Shown here piece after piece: positions 7,611 to 15,595 of a stretch of 58,678 bases of DNA; position 1 is the stretch's first letter, and each line of letters begins with the position of its first letter. Source of the DNA: Candidatus Omnitrophota bacterium. Its GTDB lineage: Bacteria; Omnitrophota; Gorgyraeia; Gygaellales; Profunditerraquicolaceae. The position numbers were made by a program, and so were the translations under genes. The DNA is taken from assembly GCA_026387435.1 (NCBI GenBank), contig JAPLLS010000046.1, forward strand, positions 1 to 58,678, in the 5' to 3' direction. The notes under the pieces are model-generated. The model did no database searches. It was not told the DNA's origin and was given only the letters and a program-made list of their open reading frames with translations.

Positions 7611-9503
7611 ATGTTTAAATCCCTTAAAATCTTTAGCGGTGGTCACGCCAACCTGGATTATATCTGTAATACTCTGGTCAGTTTTGGGTATAAACGCCAG
7701 GACGCGGTCATGGAAGAAGGAGAGTTTTCCCTGCGCGGGGGGATCATCGATGTTTTTCCTTTTACTTTTGAACTGCCTATCCGTATCGACATCGATCTGG
7801 ACAAAGTTCAAACGATCAAGTCTTTTGACCCTCACCAAGGAAAATCCCTCTGGGATCACAAAATAGCGATTATTCTGCCTTTTAAAAAATCTATCGCTTC
7901 CCGGTCAGCGGTCTTTAGCGAGAACTCCCCTTTAGAAAATTTTGTGGATATCAATATCGGCGATTATGTGGTGCATAATGAATACGGCATCGGCAGGTTC
8001 AAGGGGTTTGAGAAGATCAAAGTGCGCGACAAGCCCGTGGATAACCTGGTCATTGAATACGAAGGCCATGAAAAGCTTTATGTACCGACCGAGTCGATGC
8101 ATTTGGTCCAGAAATACATCGCTTTTGCCAGCCGCCGGCCCAAGCTGCACAAACTGGGGGGCAAAGAATGGCAGGGGATCAAGAACCGGACCAAAAAAGG
8201 GATCCAGAAATTAGCCTGGGATTTGCTTTCCTTGCAGGCCATGCGGATGAGCGCCAACGGGTTTGAATTTTCCAAGGATTGCGAATGGCAGTCTGAATTC
8301 GAAAAGACGTTCCCCTATAAGGAGACTCCTGACCAGGTAAAAGTGTGCCTCGAGGTCAAGCAGGATATGCAGCAGACTAAGCCGATGGACCGGCTTATTT
8401 GCGGGGATGTGGGTTACGGTAAAACTGAAGTGGCCATGCGCGCGGCTTTCAAGGCGGTAGTGGACAAAAAGCAGGTGGTCTACCTGGTGCCGACCACGAT
8501 CCTGGCCGAGCAGCATTATCAGAACTTCACCCAGCGGCTCAAGGATTTTCCGGTCAATGTCGAGATGCTTTCGCGTTTCCGCACTCACGCCCAGCAGCAG
8601 GAGATCATTAAGCGCCTGGCTAAGGGCGGGGTGGATATTGTCATCGGCACCCACCGTTTGCTTTCCGAAGACGTGGTTTTTAACGACCTGGGGCTGGTGA
8701 TCATTGACGAGGAACAGCGTTTTGGAGTTAAAGCCAAGGAAAAACTCAAGGCCCTCAGGCTGACTACGGATGTTTTGACTTTGACCGCGACTCCCATCCC
8801 CCGGACACTGTATATGAGTCTGATGGGCGCCAAGGACTTGTCAATGATCAATACTCCTCCAGAAAATAGGTTGCCTATAAAAACCATAGTGGTAGAATAT
8901 GATGAAGATTTGGTCCGGCAGGTGATCCAGAAAGAGCTGAATCGTAAAGGCCAGGTGTTCTTTTTGCATAACCGTATCGAGGATATTGAACATATCCGCG
9001 AAAAACTGGCCCGTATCTTGCCTTCCAGCGCCAGGATCGCCGTGGGCCACGGGCAAATGGCTTCCCGGGAGCTGGAAAAGGTCATGGCTGATTTTTTGTC
9101 CGGCAAGATCGACGTTTTTCTTTGCACGATGATCATTGAATCGGGTATTGATATTCCTAATGCCAATACTATTATAGTTAACAACGCTAACACCTTCGGT
9201 TTATCCGATTTGCACCAGTTGCGAGGCAGGGTGGGCAGGTTCAACCGTTCGGCCTATGCCTATTTTCTGGTTCCCCGCTCGGAAATAGTTTCTGCTGTAG
9301 CCGGTAAAAGGCTAAGTGCCATTCAGGAATACGCGCATCTGGGGGCGGGGTTTAAGATCGCCATGGAAGACCTGGAGATCAGGGGAGCCGGCAATCTTTT
9401 AGGGCTGGAGCAGCACGGATTTGTCAACGCCGTGGGGTTTGACCTGTACTGCCGGCTTCTAAGAGAGGCCATTAACACTTTAAAAACATTACCGCGAGGC
9501 TAA
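7611..9503 (+). CDS. mfd: Short transcription-repair coupling factor (Mfd), lacking UvrB-like parts and the C-terminal domain
   Basis: A 630-residue Mfd; typical members have about 1,100-1,200. The N-terminus keeps a UvrB-like domain 2 stretch (EEGEFSLRGGIIDVFP, residues about 36-50). The RNA polymerase-interacting domain follows (GDYVVHNEYGIGRF, about 117, then LYVPTESMHLVQKY). The translocase follows: Walker A GDVGYGKTE (about 265-273), DEEQ (about 367), TATPIPRTLYMS, and QLRGRVGR, ending in the TRG-like GNLLGLEQHGFVNAVGFDLY. Domains 1a, 1b and 3 and the C-terminal autoinhibitory domain 7 are missing. The DNA upstream is a terminator and a palindrome, so no lost N-terminus is hidden there. 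It should still push stalled polymerase, but recruitment of UvrA may differ. Confidence 0.9.
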   Translation: MFKSLKIFSGGHANLDYICNTLVSFGYKRQDAVMEEGEFSLRGGIIDVFPFTFELPIRIDIDLDKVQTIKSFDPHQGKSLWDHKIAIILPFKKSIASRSAVFSENSPLENFVDINIGDYVVHNEYGIGRFKGFEKIKVRDKPVDNLVIEYEGHEKLYVPTESMHLVQKYIAFASRRPKLHKLGGKEWQGIKNRTKKGIQKLAWDLLSLQAMRMSANGFEFSKDCEWQSEFEKTFPYKETPDQVKVCLEVKQDMQQTKPMDRLICGDVGYGKTEVAMRAAFKAVVDKKQVVYLVPTTILAEQHYQNFTQRLKDFPVNVEMLSRFRTHAQQQEIIKRLAKGGVDIVIGTHRLLSEDVVFNDLGLVIIDEEQRFGVKAKEKLKALRLTTDVLTLTATPIPRTLYMSLMGAKDLSMINTPPENRLPIKTIVVEYDEDLVRQVIQKELNRKGQVFFLHNRIEDIEHIREKLARILPSSARIAVGHGQMASRELEKVMADFLSGKIDVFLCTMIIESGIDIPNANTIIVNNANTFGLSDLHQLRGRVGRFNRSAYAYFLVPRSEIVSAVAGKRLSAIQEYAHLGAGFKIAMEDLEIRGAGNLLGLEQHGFVNAVGFDLYCRLLREAINTLKTLPRG

Positions 9504-9505
9504 AT

Positions 9506-10420
9506 ATGAGGATGATCAACAATTGTCTTAAATTTTTAATTATTTTTTCTCTTATCAGCGGGTTTATTTCTTTTGCCCGGGCCGAAGAGAAGATCGTGGC
9601 CGTCGTCAATAACGAAATAATCACCCAGCGCGATCTGGAAGCCTTCCTGAATTTCATGCGCATACAGTTATCCAAAGAGTATTCGGCTAAGGAATTAGAC
9701 GAAAAGATCGCGGTGATGAAATCGGATCTCCTGGACCGTTTGATCGAGGACAGGCTGATCCTTCAGGAAGCCAGGAGAAATAACCTCAAGGCCGATGAAG
9801 GAAGGATCAAAGCTAAGATCGACGAACTCAAAAAGCGCTACGATTCGCCAACCGATTTCGAGAATTCTTTAAAAAACCAGGGGTTGGTGGAATCGGACTT
9901 GGAAGCCAGGGTCAGGGACCAGATCCTGATGTATAATATTGTCGAGGTAAAAATCAGGGATAAGATTGTGATCAAACCCGCGGAGATTACTGAATATTAC
10001 AACAAAAATACCTCCGAATTTAATCTTAGTGAGGAACGTGATTTTCATTCTCTGGCCGGCGCGGACGAATCCGATGCCCGTAAAGCCGTGGAGAGCCTTA
10101 AGCAGGGAAAAGACATGAAAACAGTGGCCAAGGAGACTGCGTTTAGTTTGAATGCTTTCAGCGCCCGTAAAAACGGGGAATTAAAGAAGGACGTGGAAGA
10201 TGTATTGTTTAGTTTAAATTCCGGCGAGGTATCCGACCCGATCAAGATCAAAGATAGTTATTATGTGTTTCAATTGTTTAAGATCAAACCCGCTCACCAG
10301 CAGGCTTTAAGCGAAGTGCAGGAAGCCATACACGCAACTCTCTATGAAAAGAAAATGCAGGAGGCCATGACCAAGTGGGTAGAGGAACTCAAGAAAAAGG
10401 CCTACCTTAAGAAAATATAA
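9506..10420 (+). CDS. SurA-like periplasmic chaperone / peptidyl-prolyl isomerase
   Basis: A 304-residue exported protein. A signal peptide ends near residue 26 (FISFARA-EEKIVAVVNNEIIT). The SurA N-terminal chaperone domain follows (VVNNEIITQRDLEAFL; LLDRLIEDRLILQEARRNNL). One parvulin-type domain lies at about residues 175-270 (FHSLAGADESDARKAVESL, then SGEVSDPIKIKDSYYVFQLFKI), but its central glycine-rich part is shortened, so isomerase activity is uncertain. It starts 2 bp after mfd and ends 1 bp before pdxA. A role in outer-membrane protein folding is inferred from the family. Confidence 0.85.
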   Translation: MRMINNCLKFLIIFSLISGFISFARAEEKIVAVVNNEIITQRDLEAFLNFMRIQLSKEYSAKELDEKIAVMKSDLLDRLIEDRLILQEARRNNLKADEGRIKAKIDELKKRYDSPTDFENSLKNQGLVESDLEARVRDQILMYNIVEVKIRDKIVIKPAEITEYYNKNTSEFNLSEERDFHSLAGADESDARKAVESLKQGKDMKTVAKETAFSLNAFSARKNGELKKDVEDVLFSLNSGEVSDPIKIKDSYYVFQLFKIKPAHQQALSEVQEAIHATLYEKKMQEAMTKWVEELKKKAYLKKI

Positions 10421-10421
10421 A

Positions 10422-11375
10422 ATGAATTTGAGAGACGTACACATAGGCATAACTATGGGCGATCCTTCGGGGATCGGCCCGGAGATCTGCGTTCAGGCAA
10501 CCCGGGCACTTGGCGGGAAATTTAAGCTGGTTATTATCGGAGATCTGGGGGTTTGGAGAAAAGTCGCAAGTCACAAGTCACATGTCACATGTGAATTTGT
10601 TGATCTTAAGAATGTTGATCTTAAACGATTTAATTTCGGCCAAGTGAATGCCGAATACGGAAGAGCTTCCATGGAGTATCTGGACAAGGCCATGGAGCTT
10701 CTTCGTAAGCGTCAGATAGACTGCATTGTCACGGCCCCGATTTCTAAAGAGTCGATCAATCTGGCCGGCTTTCATTATTCCGGCCACACCGAATATTTCG
10801 CGGAGAAAACCAGATCCAAAAATGTGGTAATGATGCTGGTCAATAAGGAATTGAAATTTTGCCTGGTTACCCGGCACATCCCTTTAAAAGAGGTAGCCGT
10901 GAAATTGAACCGGGCCAAGATCACCAACACTATCACGGTTTGCCGCAAGGCCTTAACGGAGTTTTTTGCGCTCCAAGATCCGCGCCTGGTTGTTTGCGGG
11001 ATAAATCCTCATGGTTCGGATAACGGTTTGATCGGCAGAGAAGAGAACCAAATCATCCGTCCGGCACTTCAAGCTTTGAAAAAAAAGTTTAAACACCTGG
11101 ACGGGCCTCTGGGAGCTGATGTGGCCATAGGTAAAGCTAAAAACAATCTCTATGACTGCGTTATCGCCATGTACCACGACCAGGCTTTGATCCCTTTAAA
11201 GCTTTTGGGTGATGAAACCGGGATCAACATGACCCTCGGGCTGGGTTTTGTCCGGACTTCTCCTTTACACGGCACAGCTTTTGACATCGCCGGGAAGAAT
11301 ATTGCCAGCCCCGCATCTTTAATCGCTGCAATTAAATTAGCCGCTCAATGCACACTAAACCAAAAAAAAGCTTAG
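10422..11375 (+). CDS. pdxA: 4-hydroxythreonine-4-phosphate dehydrogenase
   Basis: A 317-residue enzyme of the DXP-dependent pyridoxal phosphate pathway. Landmarks are ITMGDPSGIGPEI, VTAPISKESINLAGFHYSGHTE (metal-binding His), CGINPHGSDNG, GPLGADVA and AMYHDQALIPLK. A short tandem-repeat block (10563-10630) changes a surface segment near residues 48-70. The start follows the SurA-like gene by 1 bp, and the 3' end overlaps rsmA by 28 bp, an arrangement (pdxA next to ksgA) also known in E. coli. Confidence 0.96.
   Translation: MNLRDVHIGITMGDPSGIGPEICVQATRALGGKFKLVIIGDLGVWRKVASHKSHVTCEFVDLKNVDLKRFNFGQVNAEYGRASMEYLDKAMELLRKRQIDCIVTAPISKESINLAGFHYSGHTEYFAEKTRSKNVVMMLVNKELKFCLVTRHIPLKEVAVKLNRAKITNTITVCRKALTEFFALQDPRLVVCGINPHGSDNGLIGREENQIIRPALQALKKKFKHLDGPLGADVAIGKAKNNLYDCVIAMYHDQALIPLKLLGDETGINMTLGLGFVRTSPLHGTAFDIAGKNIASPASLIAAIKLAAQCTLNQKKA
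10563..10630. repeat. Tandem GTCACAN heptamers and a 15-nt duplication inside pdxA
   Basis: Four heptamers in a row (GTCGCAA, GTCACAA, GTCACAT, GTCACAT at 10563-10590) are followed by two copies of TGTTGATCTTAA 15 nt apart. They encode the low-complexity peptide VASHKSHVTCEF and two VDLK units. The same heptamer is found in the argG-argH gap at 29491-29511. Confidence 0.7.
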
Positions 11376-12130
11376 GACAGAACTTCCTTATTGACAGGAA
11401 TATCCAGGATAAGATCATCGACAGTGTAGGTCTTGCTCAGGAGGATACGGTTTTAGAGATCGGCCCGGGTGAAGGGGCGATAACCGGTTTACTTTGCCGG
11501 GATGCGGGTAAAGTTTTCGCGGTGGAGATCGATCGCAGCCTCTGCGCTTTATTAACTAACAAATTCGCCAAAACCCAGAATCTCAGTGTGATTAACGCGG
11601 ATTTTCTTAAATTTGACCTGCGCAGCTTGCCGCCCGGAAACAAGCTTAAGGTCATCGGCAATATCCCCTATTACATTACCTCTCCGATCGTCGAGCACTT
11701 GCTGCTTTACCGCGAGAGGGTGGAGGTTATCTATCTTACGGTTCAGAAGGAATTTGCCCAGAGGATGGCGGCTGACCCCGGATCAAAAGCTTACGGATCG
11801 TTCAGCTGTTTTGTCCAGTATTACACCGAGCCGGAGATTTTGTTTCTGATCAAGAAGAACAGTTTTCATCCTCCGCCTAAAGTGGATTCCTGTTTTTTAC
11901 GGATGAAATTAAGGCAGGAGCCGGCGGTTAAGGTCAAGAACGAGACATTGCTTTTCAAGATCATCCGCACCGCTTTCCAACAGAGAAGAAAGACCATGAA
12001 AAACGGCCTGGAGGAACTGATCCCCAACCGCCAACTCGAGGAATTCTTTCGGCAATACGATATCGATCCCCGGATCCGCGCTGAAGACCTTTCCTTGCAA
12101 GACTTCGCCAACCTGGCGAATCTAATTTAA
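11348..12130 (+). CDS. rsmA: 16S rRNA (adenine1518-N6/adenine1519-N6)-dimethyltransferase
   Basis: A 260-residue KsgA/RsmA that dimethylates two adjacent adenines of 16S rRNA late in 30S assembly. The start MHTKPKKSLGQNFLIDRNI matches the family, so the 28-bp overlap with pdxA is probably real. The SAM-binding loop is EIGPGEGAIT and the catalytic motif is NIPYYITSPI. The C-terminal helical domain (TAFQQRRKTMKNGL) is present and length is normal. Confidence 0.96.
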   Translation: MHTKPKKSLGQNFLIDRNIQDKIIDSVGLAQEDTVLEIGPGEGAITGLLCRDAGKVFAVEIDRSLCALLTNKFAKTQNLSVINADFLKFDLRSLPPGNKLKVIGNIPYYITSPIVEHLLLYRERVEVIYLTVQKEFAQRMAADPGSKAYGSFSCFVQYYTEPEILFLIKKNSFHPPPKVDSCFLRMKLRQEPAVKVKNETLLFKIIRTAFQQRRKTMKNGLEELIPNRQLEEFFRQYDIDPRIRAEDLSLQDFANLANLI

Positions 12131-12152
12131 GAGTCCCTATTTTAAAAAACTG

Positions 12153-12181
12153 TTGCCAGTAATAACTTTTATATATATATT
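12153..12181 (+). promoter_or_regulatory. Sigma70-type promoter for the FtsX-like permease
   Basis: TTGCCA (12153-12158), a 17-bp spacer, then TATATT (12176-12181) in an AT-rich 57-bp gap. The ATG at 12188 is only 6 nt past the -10 box, so the predicted start point is at or next to the ATG and there is no Shine-Dalgarno. Confidence 0.6.
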
Positions 12182-12187
12182 AATAAA

Positions 12188-13411
12188 ATGGTAAACGATT
12201 TCTGGAAATGTGTTTGGCGTGAGCTGTGGCGGAGGAAAAGCCGTACCATCATCCACGTCATAAGCTATATTTTGGCGATAAGCGTAATGCTCGTATTGAT
12301 CAGTTTGCTTAACTTTTCAAGAAGAGCGGCGGATGAGGTATTGGCCACTACCGGAACACATTTTATAGTTTTTTCTGTGGAAAAACAACCTTGCTGTCCG
12401 GTGAATATGTCGTCTGAATGCAGCGAAGGTTTTGTGGCAATGGGGGTTAGTTCTAAACTGATCCCGGCAGTTTACGTGGAGAATGTCAAAAGCCTGCCTT
12501 CGGTGAAAGACGCTTCACCTTTTCTATTATTTCGTTTTAAAGACGATAAGGACAACCATTTATTTACAATAGGGGGTTTTGACCCTGGCCGGGCCGTCTC
12601 GATCGGCTCAACAAGCTGCGCTCCGAATGATCTTGTCAGCGGAAGATTTATCGCGGCGCGGGACAGGTTGGTTGTCATGCTGGAGATGGATTACGCCAAC
12701 TCCCGAGGCCTGAAAACAAAAGACACTTTAAATATCAACGGGACCGATTTTAAGATTATAGGCATCGTCGCTCCCGGCGTTCGCCCGGCAAAAGCCGATA
12801 TATATATGAATATTAAGGACGCTGAATCGGTCATTAATAAACGCTTATCCTCGCCTATCCACTATACCGAAGATATCAACATTATCGTTGTGGAGGTAAA
12901 AAGCTCCACAGTGCAGGATGAAGCGATCCAAGAAGTCAAAAAAATAGACCCCCAGCTTACAGTTTCAAGCTTTGCTTGCTACCGGCCTGCGGCCAAAGTA
13001 ATCGGGATAAACGAAAAGGGCATGTGGATAACAATTTTGATCATAGCTTTGGGGCTTATCGTTTTTTCCGCGCAATTCCAATTTTCTTCGGTAATGGAAC
13101 GGCAGCATGATATCGGTATTCTGAAAGCGATCGGCTGGTCTAATAAAATTGTAGTAACCCAGATTTTAGCGGAATCTATCCTGAAGTCTATAATCGGCGG
13201 TATATTAGGCTGTATTTTGACATTTTTAATCATAATTTTTGTGCCGCTAAAAGGATTCAGCGGTCTTCAAACCGGAGGCGCGCTAACTATTTCACCTCTA
13301 ATGGTAGCCATTTTACTGGGGTTATCAGTTGTTTCAGGTATTATTGCCGGCGCTTTTCCGGCGATACGGGTTAGTTGCCAGAATCCGGCCGAAACTTTAC
13401 GGAGATTATAA
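12188..13411 (+). CDS. FtsX/MacB-type ABC transporter permease
   Basis: A 407-residue membrane protein: one N-terminal TM helix (about 20-42), a large extracytoplasmic domain (about 45-275) and three C-terminal TM helices (about 278-300, 325-352, 365-390), ending in the typical AIRVSCQNPAETLRRL. This is the FtsX/LolC/MacB layout, which usually drives conformational work in the periplasm rather than ordinary transport. The extracytoplasmic domain has a Cys cluster near its start (Cys69, Cys70, Cys78 in QPCCPVNMSSEC), which could be disulphide-bonded or bind metal. The cognate ATPase begins 1 bp downstream. The substrate is unknown. Confidence 0.85.
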   Translation: MVNDFWKCVWRELWRRKSRTIIHVISYILAISVMLVLISLLNFSRRAADEVLATTGTHFIVFSVEKQPCCPVNMSSECSEGFVAMGVSSKLIPAVYVENVKSLPSVKDASPFLLFRFKDDKDNHLFTIGGFDPGRAVSIGSTSCAPNDLVSGRFIAARDRLVVMLEMDYANSRGLKTKDTLNINGTDFKIIGIVAPGVRPAKADIYMNIKDAESVINKRLSSPIHYTEDINIIVVEVKSSTVQDEAIQEVKKIDPQLTVSSFACYRPAAKVIGINEKGMWITILIIALGLIVFSAQFQFSSVMERQHDIGILKAIGWSNKIVVTQILAESILKSIIGGILGCILTFLIIIFVPLKGFSGLQTGGALTISPLMVAILLGLSVVSGIIAGAFPAIRVSCQNPAETLRRL

Positions 13412-13412
13412 T

Positions 13413-14093
13413 ATGCAAAGTAATGAAATTATTCTTGAGTGTAAAGAGTTGAAAAAGAGTTTTCAGGTCAGGAAAAGGAATATTCCTGTCCTTAATGGTT
13501 TAAATCTAAGAATCAAAAGGGGAGAGATAGTCGCTATTTCCGGCAAGAGCGGTGCGGGTAAATCCACGCTCATCGGATTATTGGGGGGCCTCGAACGCCC
13601 GACTTCCGGCGCCATAGTTTTTGAAAATAAGCATCTGGATGAATTATCTAATGAGGAATTGGCGTTATTACGGCGTAAAAAGATCGGGATAATTTTCCAG
13701 AATTTTAATCTTTTGCCTTCGTGGACAGCTTTGGAAAATGTGCAAGCTTCTTTGATGCATCGCGGTTTATCTGAAAGAGAACAACGCCGCAGGGTGGAGC
13801 CGTTATTAAAACAGCTCGGGTTGCCTGCAAGATACAACAGCCTGCCGGCTGAATTAAGTATGGGGGAGCAACAACGCGTTGCGGTAGCCAGAGCTTTAGT
13901 AAACGAGCCGGACCTGATTTTAGCCGATGAGCCTACGGGAGATGTTGATTCCGAAAACGCAAAAGATATCACCAGCCACCTTGTGTCGGCGGTCAGAAAA
14001 AACGGCGCTACTATGATCTTAGCAACTCACGCGGATACACTGTTGGACATTTGCGATAGAGTTCTTAATCTGAAAAACGGCAGCCTTTCCTAA
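13413..14093 (+). CDS. ABC transporter ATP-binding protein, LolD/MacB family
   Basis: A 226-residue ATPase. Upstream in-frame ATGs exist from 13329, but they lie inside the permease gene; MQSNEIILECKELKKSF at 13413 is the natural family start and gives a 1-bp gap. Walker A is GKSGAGKST (44-52), the Q-loop is IFQNFNLLPSWTALENV, the signature is LSMGEQQRVAVARAL (Met in place of the usual Gly-Gly core residue), Walker B is LILADEPTGDVD, and the switch His is in LATHADTL. Together with the FtsX-like permease it forms an export or mechanotransmission complex. Confidence 0.93.
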   Translation: MQSNEIILECKELKKSFQVRKRNIPVLNGLNLRIKRGEIVAISGKSGAGKSTLIGLLGGLERPTSGAIVFENKHLDELSNEELALLRRKKIGIIFQNFNLLPSWTALENVQASLMHRGLSEREQRRRVEPLLKQLGLPARYNSLPAELSMGEQQRVAVARALVNEPDLILADEPTGDVDSENAKDITSHLVSAVRKNGATMILATHADTLLDICDRVLNLKNGSLS

Positions 14094-14111
14094 AACTAAG
14101 CTGGCGGATTG

Positions 14112-14223
14112 GCGTATTTCGTCCTCGGCTAACATTCGCGGATTTTGTTGAAATCCGCTCATGCCTCGGACTAAATTCGGCCCAATGACTTATGTTCGTT
14201 ATCGCTTCGCAAGTTGTGGCTAA
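14112..14223 (+). repeat. Two-hairpin intergenic element, copy A
   Basis: First of two head-to-tail copies filling the 310-bp gap between the ABC ATPase and pgk. Layout: CGTCCTCGG, then hairpin 1 (GCGGATTT / AAATCCGC), CCTCGGACTAAATTCGGCCC, then hairpin 2, which is degraded in this copy (GACTTATG ... CAAGTTGTGGC). The sequence is shared with copies at 14226, 21788, 22917 (inverted) and 34850. Confidence 0.8.
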
Positions 14224-14225
14224 GT

Positions 14226-14340
14226 ATCCGTCCTCGGTAACATTCGCAAATTTCGTTAAAATTTGCTCATACCTCGGACTAAATTCGGCCCAATAACTTA
14301 TGTCGCACTACGTGCTCCATAAGTTATGGCCTCATTTAAA
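14226..14340 (+). repeat. Two-hairpin intergenic element, copy B
   Basis: Complete copy. Hairpin 1 has stem GCAAATTT / AAATTTGC: two bases on each side differ from copy A and still pair. Hairpin 2 (14287-14331) pairs ATAACTTATG with CATAAGTTAT, with an inner GCAC/GTGC stem and outer GGCC/GGCC and AAAT/ATTT pairs. It ends 6 bp before the -35 box of pgk. Confidence 0.85.
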
Positions 14341-14346
14341 TTCTTT

Positions 14347-14375
14347 TTGACAAGTCCGGCTTTGTAAGGTATATT
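14347..14375 (+). promoter_or_regulatory. Sigma70-type promoter for pgk
   Basis: TTGACA (14347-14352), a 17-bp spacer, then TATATT (14370-14375). The pgk ATG follows at 14404 with an AAGGAG ribosome binding site, so this mRNA has a short ordinary leader. Confidence 0.8.
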
Positions 14376-14403
14376 ATTACTTCTTAATAAAAGGAGCTCA
14401 AAG

Positions 14404-15585
14404 ATGGCCAAATTGACCGTAAAAGACCTGGATTTGAAAAATAAGACTGTTTTGATGCGCGCGGACTTCAATGTTCCTTTGGATGGGGAGTTCAATATCA
14501 CTGATGATACCCGGATCAGGGAAACTTTACCTACGATTCAGTATATTCTCAAGAACGGCGCCAAAAATCTGGTTTTGATGAGCCATTTAGGCCGGCCGGA
14601 CGGCAAGAGAGTGGATAAATACAGCCTTAAACCAGTAGCCAAGAAACTGGCGGATCTGCTGGGAGAAAAGATAAATTTCCTCAGTGATTGCGTAGGTCCG
14701 GAGGTCAAAGCTGCGGTTGATTCTTCCCAGGATAGGGTTATTCTCCTGGAAAACCTCAGGTATCATGCCGAAGAAGAGGGCAATGACGAGAATTTCGCCA
14801 AGCAGCTGGCTTCTTTAGGCGAATTATTCGTTAACGACGCTTTCGGCACCGCGCACCGGGCTCATGCTTCCACAGCCGGAGTGGATAAATTCCTCAAATC
14901 CGCTGCGGGATTCCTGCTGGAAAAGGAAATAAAATACCTGGGAGACGCGGTCAGCAATCCCCAAAAGCCTTTTATGGTTATCCTCGGCGGCGCCAAGGTT
15001 TCGGATAAGATCGGCGTTATCGAGAATTTACTGCCTAAATGCGAAACGATCATTATAGGCGGGGGAATGGCCTATACTTTTTTAAAGGCCCAGGGTAAAT
15101 CAATCGGAAATTCCAAATTGGAGAAAGATAAGCTCGACTTGGCTAAGACTATCTTAGATAAAGCAGCAGCCATGAAAAAAGAGATCCTTTTGCCCATCGA
15201 CCATGTGGTTGTGGAAACAGTCGATCCCAATGCCAAGTCAGAGATAGTCGGCGAGCAGATACCAGAAGGCAAGATCGCCGTGGATATCGGCCCGAAAACC
15301 ATCGCTTTGTTCAATGCCAAGCTTCAATCCGCAAAGACTGTGGTCTGGAACGGACCGCTGGGAATATTCGAGATGGATGCTTTCAGCAAGGGGACTTTAG
15401 AAGTAGGGAAATGTTTGGCTGGATTAAAAGCAGTTACTATTATCGGCGGAGGCGATACTGCCGCCGCTGTAGCCAAGTTCAAATTACAGGATAAAATGAC
15501 CCATATTTCCACGGGCGGCGGAGCGAGCCTGGAGTTCTTAGAGGGGAAGACCTTGCCCGGGATCGCGGCGTTAACCGACAGATAA
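14404..15585 (+). CDS. pgk: Phosphoglycerate kinase
   Basis: A 393-residue glycolytic kinase that makes ATP from 1,3-bisphosphoglycerate. The N-terminal substrate-binding RADFNVPLD, the SHLGRPDG motif, the ENLRYHAEEEGND loop, the LGGAKVSDKIGV nucleotide-domain motif and the C-terminal GGGDTAAAV / HISTGGGASLEFLEG are all intact. It is followed after 10 bp by tpiA, forming a glycolytic pair; gapA is not in the window. Confidence 0.98.
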   Translation: MAKLTVKDLDLKNKTVLMRADFNVPLDGEFNITDDTRIRETLPTIQYILKNGAKNLVLMSHLGRPDGKRVDKYSLKPVAKKLADLLGEKINFLSDCVGPEVKAAVDSSQDRVILLENLRYHAEEEGNDENFAKQLASLGELFVNDAFGTAHRAHASTAGVDKFLKSAAGFLLEKEIKYLGDAVSNPQKPFMVILGGAKVSDKIGVIENLLPKCETIIIGGGMAYTFLKAQGKSIGNSKLEKDKLDLAKTILDKAAAMKKEILLPIDHVVVETVDPNAKSEIVGEQIPEGKIAVDIGPKTIALFNAKLQSAKTVVWNGPLGIFEMDAFSKGTLEVGKCLAGLKAVTIIGGGDTAAAVAKFKLQDKMTHISTGGGASLEFLEGKTLPGIAALTDR

Positions 15586-15595
15586 GGACACGTTA

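Noticed and set aside
7510-7866. A 118-residue open frame overlapping the mfd start
   Set aside because: It covers the terminator and palindrome and is out of frame with the clear Mfd coding sequence.
13329-13412. Upstream start for the ABC ATPase
   Set aside because: The extra residues come from the permease's last codons in another frame; the family N-terminus begins at 13413.
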